Assembly (NCBI GenBank): GCA_947089305.1
Contig: CAMUJQ010000003.1
Coordinates: forward strand, 1 to 28,059
Direction: 5' to 3'
Length of the DNA: 28,059 nt
DNA from: an uncultured Clostridia bacterium
GTDB lineage: Bacteria > Bacillota > Clostridia > Christensenellales > UBA1242
Position 1 is the stretch's first letter. Every line of letters begins with the position of its first letter. A program made the position numbers and the translations under genes. A model generated the notes under the pieces. It was not told where the DNA came from, ran no database searches, and saw nothing but the letters and a program-made list of their open reading frames with translations. Shown here in pieces: positions 22,626 to 28,059 of the stretch.

Positions 22626-25600
22626 TTATAAACTCCTCCAAAAGTTCTTGTATAACATGTCAGGATTTTTTCGTATAGTACTTTTTAAGCTTTCAAATCC
22701 TCTTAAAAACTTCGTAACATTACCCTTTGCTGTTTGATCTATATTTCTTAATCCATCCAACATATAATCATGATAAGCATATGGATGTCTCCCTTGGTGT
22801 GGTAATAATTCCTTGTTCCATGCTCCATCTAAATCTAAACCATATTTATCTGTAATTTTTTTAAATTTATTTGTATATCCTTTACTTTTATTCGTTAAGT
22901 AGTGATGTTCTTGCATAGGTTTATTGGTTCCAAAACTTGAATCTGAGCCAACCTTATTTGCTAATTTTTGTGTTTTAGCATTTTTTATTTTATTTGTAAT
23001 ACCGCTAAGCGCTTTACTACCGCAAAACATTATAGCTGCTGTTAAACCACCGATAGCAGCAGCCCTCATGCATTCACCTAATGTTGGTAATCTGCCTTCT
23101 TTTATTCCTACTGTTAACAAGTTTGTTAGCGCACCACTAAACATACCTGAAACTGTTTGAACACCTAGTTCTATAAAGAATTTTAAAGCGACATTTTTTA
23201 TTCCTTGTGTTGCTGCTTTTGCTATGGCACCTGTTCCCATTCCTATAGCACCAGTTACAGCGCCAATAGCTGCACTGCACCCTACAGCAACCCAATCAAT
23301 TTTATTAACTGGTGTACCTGAAATAGTCACTTGAGTAAATAACTCAATTGCAGTGCTTATAATAGCTCCACCAATAATAGGTCCTACAAATGGGATTGCA
23401 CAAGCTACAACTCCAATAATTGCTGCTCCGACTGATGCAATTCCCATCCAAATTCTTTCCCAAATGCTAGCTCTAGCAACTGGATCTGGAGGAAGTTCCA
23501 ACAACTCTACATGTCCGTCTTCAAATACCATATAGTATTGTGTTTCGGTCATGTGAGATTCATAATACATTATTGTTTCTGCATCTATTCCTAAGAAGCT
23601 TTCATCTTGACCATGTGCTCTATAATCGCGCAAAGCTTGAATTGATATAAAGTCAGCTTTATCTATACTTATATCGGCTGCGCTTTGATTTTGAAAATCT
23701 ATATACCCTTCCAATGAATCAATAATTTCATTATAATTAATTTCTTCACTAATTGAATATGAATCATTATAAAATTCACTATTGTAATTTGCATAATGAC
23801 AAATACTTTGAGTGTTATAACTATAAACATCTCCAAAAGAATCATCATAGGTGCCACTGTCATCAGTTATTGTATAACTTATTGTATGATCTTCTACTGA
23901 ATATTTAACATAATCGCTATTAGAAACATAATGATCTTTCCACTGCTCATCAAAAGTTAATATAAGTGATGTGCCATTATCTACAATTCCTTCTTCACTA
24001 AGAGGTGAAATTTCAACACCATTATTTATTTCTTCTTCTGTAAAACTTTCTTGATTAGGTATTGCAGCGAATCCAGCATTAAATAATAACTCATTTGAAT
24101 CATTAATATACAAATCACTGTAATTTGTATATCCATAGCCTTTTACTGTTTTATATTTAGATTTCGCAACTGCTGGAAATACATCATAACCCATAGCCAT
24201 TAAATCTAAATATATTACAGTATAAAGAAAATCTTCTTCGCTATATTCTTCATTAATATTAAAATCATTTTCATCGCCACTTAATTCATCGTTTGTTAAA
24301 ACTGCACTTGCATTAGTTGCTTCTTTATAGTTTTTATTTGCTTCATTAAACTCAGTTTGCAAAGTTGAATTAATGTTTGTTACATTATCTTCTTGTTCGT
24401 TGTCATCTATTCTTTCATTTAAAATAGATTCTATTGACGTTTGTGCTTTACTTATAACAACTTTATTTCTAATGGCAAACATTAAAGTGCTTTGTGCACA
24501 AAATATCATTGCAAAGGTTAATAAAATTAAAACAAAAGGTTGAACAAATTTGTTATACTTTGAAGTAGCATAATGAATTTTATTTTCTTTGTTTGCAATT
24601 TTTGAAGAAACTTCAAACTTTTTATAATTATAAACTGTTTGAACTGTTTGTTTAGAATTAATTGAAACACATTCTTGTTTTGCATCTAAGCTATTTTGCT
24701 TTTTATAATTTTTTAAAGCAATAATAATTAACATTATAACTACAGCTAACATTATAATTGAAGTTGGTAAAACAATTTTTGTTGTAGTACTGCTTAAAAA
24801 GCTTAAACTATTTCTTGCGCTAGTATTTGATTTAACTGTTCCACCAACTATAACGCTATCATTATTTGCCGTTACCCAAATTGCACTAAGTTTAACAACG
24901 TTTTCGTTCTGCATTCCAATTTCTTGAACTTCACTATAACTAAATTTATTAGTAAAAATTGTGCCACTTAAACCGTATTCATATAGCCAACCTGCAAACT
25001 TTAAATTGCCTTTATTAGCAAGTTCAGGTAAACTAATTCCATCAGGTGAATTTGTTAAAATGTTAACTACTTCACCATCAACTAAATAAACTTTAACATT
25101 GTTATCAGGAACAATATTAACATTATTCTCTTTTTGCTTCCACAATGCAGTTAATGTCATACTTTCTACATTAGGAATATTATTAATTTGACCACGATAA
25201 ATGGTTATTTTATTGTTGTGTAAATATTTATATCCGTAAAAATCATAACCATCTTTTGTTAATTTTGGAAGTGCTTGAACAGCCCCAACTTTAGCATTAT
25301 AATTAACTATTTCACTTCCATCCATAACGCTTATATTAACACTTGCATAATTCCATACAGCAGTTAAAACAATATCTTCTGGAGTGTTAAAAGTATAAGA
25401 ATTATTATATACAACGCCATTTTCATCTTGCCAACCAGCGAAAATCAAATTACTGTTTGTTGATTCTAGGATTGGTAAATCAAATACCCTTCCAGCTGAT
25501 GCATTACTTGAAAATACTTCTTCGTTTCCATTTAATAAACTAAAGTTATATATCTTACTTGCTGTATAAATATCAATGTAAAACTTAACTTGATTTCCTA

Positions 25601-26369
25601 AACGGTCAGTTGCAGTAATGGTATAATTACCTTCTTCATCTAAAATGATATTATCTATTTCATCTAATTGATAAGTTGTAATTTTATCCTTTTTACTTAT
25701 TGTAATTGTTCCATATGGGTCTAGCTCATTGCTAGCCGTTTGAATTATTACATTATTTGCACTCAAATGTAAATTTGCATTATTTAAATTTAAATTATTA
25801 TTTGTTACAATGCCGTTTAAAGCACGTTCAATTTTTATATTAGTTTGAATATCCCCTGGTTTTATATAAATGCCATAATACTCAGTTGAACCATAATCGT
25901 TAGTTTCAATAATTTTGTATCTTCCACTTAAAGCATTTGCTTCATCTAAAATACTTTGAACAGATACTCCATAAGGTATTGTATAAACTGTTTGAGAACC
26001 TTCACGAGTTAAAACTATTTTACTGCTTTCATAACTTGCTGCACTTATAAAGTATACAGGTTTCTTAGTTAAATCAATTTTACCATCATCATTTAGATAA
26101 GCAAACACTCTATCATTTAAGAATGGTTCTCCCTCGCACATATTTTCTACATCATTTTCATTAGAAAATACTAAAACATCAGTATTAAATTCTCTGTCTA
26201 AAACATTAATAAAGTTATCAAATTCTTCTAAATCTTTGTCAGAAGCATCTTCTAAAAGAGGTGGTCTAATTATATTATTTTTTAAAGTTACAAAAGTTTT
26301 AGAATCGTTTACATTAAAGTATCTTTTTTCAACTAGCTTTTTAGCTTCTGCATGCAAGCTTTCAAGCAT
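22626..26369 (-). CDS. C-terminal part of polymorphic toxin, AHH-like nuclease
   Basis: 1247 residues, in the same frame as the partial upstream gene and split from it by one TAA. Order: a region continuing the upstream domain (1-280); three InlB/Flg_new-type repeats (about 280-505, with FAGW, YGYKYL, FAGWL); TM1 (about 528-550) followed by Lys; a basic cytoplasmic linker; TM2 (about 608-630) of signal-peptide shape; an acidic region (650-960); Gly/Ala-rich hydrophobic segments (about 973-1090); and a C-terminal domain (about 1150-1230) with EHHYLTNK, YGLDLDGAWNKE and LPHQGRHPYAYHDYMLDGL. That end matches the AHH-type HNH/ENDO VII nuclease fold, a toxin aimed at nucleic acid. No SD precedes ATG 26369, so this is probably not a true start. 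Confidence 0.8.
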   Translation of the reverse strand: MLESLHAEAKKLVEKRYFNVNDSKTFVTLKNNIIRPPLLEDASDKDLEEFDNFINVLDREFNTDVLVFSNENDVENMCEGEPFLNDRVFAYLNDDGKIDLTKKPVYFISAASYESSKIVLTREGSQTVYTIPYGVSVQSILDEANALSGRYKIIETNDYGSTEYYGIYIKPGDIQTNIKIERALNGIVTNNNLNLNNANLHLSANNVIIQTASNELDPYGTITISKKDKITTYQLDEIDNIILDEEGNYTITATDRLGNQVKFYIDIYTASKIYNFSLLNGNEEVFSSNASAGRVFDLPILESTNSNLIFAGWQDENGVVYNNSYTFNTPEDIVLTAVWNYASVNISVMDGSEIVNYNAKVGAVQALPKLTKDGYDFYGYKYLHNNKITIYRGQINNIPNVESMTLTALWKQKENNVNIVPDNNVKVYLVDGEVVNILTNSPDGISLPELANKGNLKFAGWLYEYGLSGTIFTNKFSYSEVQEIGMQNENVVKLSAIWVTANNDSVIVGGTVKSNTSARNSLSFLSSTTTKIVLPTSIIMLAVVIMLIIIALKNYKKQNSLDAKQECVSINSKQTVQTVYNYKKFEVSSKIANKENKIHYATSKYNKFVQPFVLILLTFAMIFCAQSTLMFAIRNKVVISKAQTSIESILNERIDDNEQEDNVTNINSTLQTEFNEANKNYKEATNASAVLTNDELSGDENDFNINEEYSEEDFLYTVIYLDLMAMGYDVFPAVAKSKYKTVKGYGYTNYSDLYINDSNELLFNAGFAAIPNQESFTEEEINNGVEISPLSEEGIVDNGTSLILTFDEQWKDHYVSNSDYVKYSVEDHTISYTITDDSGTYDDSFGDVYSYNTQSICHYANYNSEFYNDSYSISEEINYNEIIDSLEGYIDFQNQSAADISIDKADFISIQALRDYRAHGQDESFLGIDAETIMYYESHMTETQYYMVFEDGHVELLELPPDPVARASIWERIWMGIASVGAAIIGVVACAIPFVGPIIGGAIISTAIELFTQVTISGTPVNKIDWVAVGCSAAIGAVTGAIGMGTGAIAKAATQGIKNVALKFFIELGVQTVSGMFSGALTNLLTVGIKEGRLPTLGECMRAAAIGGLTAAIMFCGSKALSGITNKIKNAKTQKLANKVGSDSSFGTNKPMQEHHYLTNKSKGYTNKFKKITDKYGLDLDGAWNKELLPHQGRHPYAYHDYMLDGLRNIDQTAKGNVTKFLRGFESLKSTIRKNPDMLYKNFWRSL

Positions 26370-26387
26370 TACATTTTCAATACTATA

Positions 26388-26390
26388 TTA
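26388..26390 (-). other. In-frame TAA splitting the toxin reading frame
   Basis: On the minus strand the frame reads F-N-E-K, TAA, Y-S-I-E-N-V-M-L. Both sides are in the same frame, with no frameshift, and the surrounding protein reads as one continuous domain. TAA ends most other genes in the window, so a reassigned codon is not indicated. Confidence 0.85.
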
Positions 26391-28059
26391 TTTTTCATTA
26401 AATATAAATTTATCTTCAAATTTTATTACTGTGCTTGCTAAATACTTGCTTGCAAAGTTATATGCATTATATTCATTATCAAACACCACAAGTAAATTAC
26501 CTGTGCCTTGTGTTTTTAATTTAACAACATAGTGTAAACTTTTAAAATCATTAACTGAAGCAAGTCTATAAAGTAAATCTTCATTTACAGTAGGTGTATA
26601 GCCTTCATCAACAACATAAAAACGCCAAACAAATGTTACTGTATCGCCTGTTGCTGATCTTTTAAAGAAATCTTCATTATTTGCAAAGACTGCTTCATAT
26701 TTACCTGCTGGTAAGTTACTAAAAGACCAATAAGTGTCTTCAGCATTTTTTTCGGCAACAGGTTTTAATTTATCTAAATCATCTAAATTTAAATTTGGAT
26801 GAAAATCATCAACTAAATAAATTTTACCAACAAGAGGAGCATGCTTTGTTGCCATTCTATTTTCGTTTTCAGTTTTAATAGTTATTTGATCTTTTACATA
26901 AACTGGGTAATTTTCACTTGGATCAAATACTCTTTTACTATCTTTGCTAAATAAGCTTCCGCCAAAATAAATCTCAATGTTTTTTTCATTCCCTTTTTCA
27001 TGAATGTAAACTGTTTTTTTACGCGTAACTCCAATTTGAGATTCAATTATAAAATCGTATTTCCCTGGCATTGTAAAAACAGCATTATTACCAGAAGGTG
27101 TATAATTTGTGCTATCGTTAAAGCTATAACTTATTTTATAATTTACATCGCTAGTATCAATTTTAAAACCTTCACTTGAGCCTTGATTATCACTAATAGT
27201 TCCGCTTTTTTGACTTGTTTTGGTTTCAATAGTTTCTTTACTTTCTTCTTCTCCTGAGCTATCTCCTGAATCTGTACTATTTTCAAAATACATATTCTCA
27301 AATATAATCTCGTTGCTTGAATTACATAGATAAAAAGTTGTTTCTTCTACAATGTTTTTATATGTATAATGATATTTTCCTTCTCTTCCCCAAGATTTAG
27401 GCCAAGGATTTCTATCAGCATGCACTAATTCATAAGCTATTGTAATTTTAACATAAACGCCTTTTTTTAAATCACTGCCATTAGGTTGATATACTGTAAA
27501 ATTATCATGATTTTCAGGATTAAATTCTTTAAAGAAATCTACTGTATGTAAACCATTTGTTTCTTTTTGAGAAAATTGATTTAATCTTTTCCAATCACTT
27601 TGTTCTGTTGGGAATTCTTTTTCTTCATTTGGAACAAATTTTTCAACAATTAAGGCCCCATGTTTTACAGGTCCAACTGAAGCAATTCCATTAATTGTAC
27701 CTTTCCATGAATCATCACTTATATCCCAAGATTTACCATCAAGGCCTGTCAAGCCTGTTATTTTAGAATAGTTATATTTTAATTTGATGTTAACAGAATT
27801 ATAACCGATTATCTCAGGTTCACCATTTTCATCATTTACAATATTGCCGTCTTCATCTTCCTTGTAAATAGGTTCACCTTCACCCGCTACAAAGCCATAA
27901 GCATCAAACCCGTTTTTTGAATTAGGACCTTTTAAAATATTGCCATCTTCCCCAAGTGCATCTAAATACAAGCTTGCAAATGGTTGATAAATATTTCCAT
28001 TTTTTAAAAAGGTTTCTACATTATTATTGCTAGTTATGAAACCATCATCAACTTTTGTT
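26388..28059 (-). CDS. Giant surface protein, 5'-partial, N-terminal part of the toxin
   Basis: The frame is open to the window edge and its start lies outside, so only the internal/C-terminal part is visible. It holds beta-rich extracellular-type sequence: an Asp/Gly-rich N-terminal stretch (GEDGNILKGPN, YKEDEDGNIVND), an acidic linker (STDSGDSSGEEESKE), an Ig-like unit (NAVFTMPGKYDFIIES), a region with SFSNLPAGKYEAVFANNEDF typical of domain-rich adhesins, and a final NLLVVFDNEYNAYNFASKY. The last part runs straight into the sequence after the TAA (LHAEAKKLVEKRYFN), so both are fragments of one gene. Probably the cell-wall-exposed stalk that displays the toxin. Confidence 0.75.
   Translation of the reverse strand, partial: TKVDDGFITSNNNVETFLKNGNIYQPFASLYLDALGEDGNILKGPNSKNGFDAYGFVAGEGEPIYKEDEDGNIVNDENGEPEIIGYNSVNIKLKYNYSKITGLTGLDGKSWDISDDSWKGTINGIASVGPVKHGALIVEKFVPNEEKEFPTEQSDWKRLNQFSQKETNGLHTVDFFKEFNPENHDNFTVYQPNGSDLKKGVYVKITIAYELVHADRNPWPKSWGREGKYHYTYKNIVEETTFYLCNSSNEIIFENMYFENSTDSGDSSGEEESKETIETKTSQKSGTISDNQGSSEGFKIDTSDVNYKISYSFNDSTNYTPSGNNAVFTMPGKYDFIIESQIGVTRKKTVYIHEKGNEKNIEIYFGGSLFSKDSKRVFDPSENYPVYVKDQITIKTENENRMATKHAPLVGKIYLVDDFHPNLNLDDLDKLKPVAEKNAEDTYWSFSNLPAGKYEAVFANNEDFFKRSATGDTVTFVWRFYVVDEGYTPTVNEDLLYRLASVNDFKSLHYVVKLKTQGTGNLLVVFDNEYNAYNFASKYLASTVIKFEDKFIFNEK

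Noticed and set aside
22624..22641. TTG start for the Imm11-like gene
   Set aside because: The would-be codons are themselves the GGAGGAG SD for ATG 22623, and family members start MKYY-like.
22924..23160. Plus-strand frame opposite the toxin
   Set aside because: Antisense shadow of the Gly/Ala-rich segment; no SD, no promoter, composition mirrors the real gene.
26370..26390. Frameshift as cause of the split toxin gene
   Set aside because: Stop and downstream ATG are separated by 18 bases in the same frame; only a substitution is needed.
26388..26390. Reassigned TAA codon
   Set aside because: TAA is the normal stop of nearly all other genes here, so a code change is not supported.

Overview
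The window is strongly AT-rich with short intergenic gaps, AAGGAG-type Shine-Dalgarno (SD) sites, near-consensus sigma-A promoters and many small hairpin terminators. With the protein set (VanW, rubrerythrin, InlB/Flg_new-type surface proteins, YqxC/TlyA, DgkB-like lipid kinase) this points to an uncultured low-GC Gram-positive bacterium, probably a host- or gut-associated Clostridia/Bacilli lineage. The standard code fits: TAA ends nearly every gene. No tRNA, rRNA, CRISPR array, transposase or integrase was seen.

Layout. (1) 1-4.5 kb: peptidase-E-like gene, small hypothetical gene, an intergenic cluster of DnaA-box sequences (1152-1285), VanW surface protein, then rubrerythrin and a PflX-type radical SAM protein firing divergently from back-to-back promoters. 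(2) 4.5-9.1 kb: two divergent lipoproteins (one with InlB-like repeats, one unrecognised), an ArsR-type regulator and a tiny hydrophobic protein. (3) 9.1-19.6 kb: mostly single-gene housekeeping units: SDR, two alpha/beta hydrolases, Nudix hydrolase, a protein built from repeated RNA-polymerase-alpha-CTD-like units, exonuclease III, a hypothetical, a diacylglycerol-kinase-like protein, a double-APH-fold kinase and TlyA. (4) 19.6-28.06 kb: one minus-strand polymorphic-toxin locus. A giant surface protein enters from beyond the right edge, carries InlB-type repeats and two membrane segments, and ends in an HNH/ENDO VII-type (AHH-like) nuclease domain. An Imm11-like immunity gene follows after 2 nt, then a WGR-like gene, two related small unknown genes and a HAD phosphatase, closed by a terminator.

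Most notable: the toxin reading frame is split by a single in-frame TAA; the toxin polypeptide looks like a C-terminally anchored surface protein fused to a second secreted protein; two downstream small genes share a diverged C-terminal segment and may be immunity paralogues; several genes (3567, 15730, 19548, possibly 18552) have promoters placed so that transcription should start at the start codon, suggesting leaderless mRNAs; the alpha-CTD-like protein contains a gap-free 345-bp tandem duplication; and the DnaA-box cluster could be an origin or a DnaA-titration/regulatory site.

All family names come from motif recognition by eye; no database search was run.
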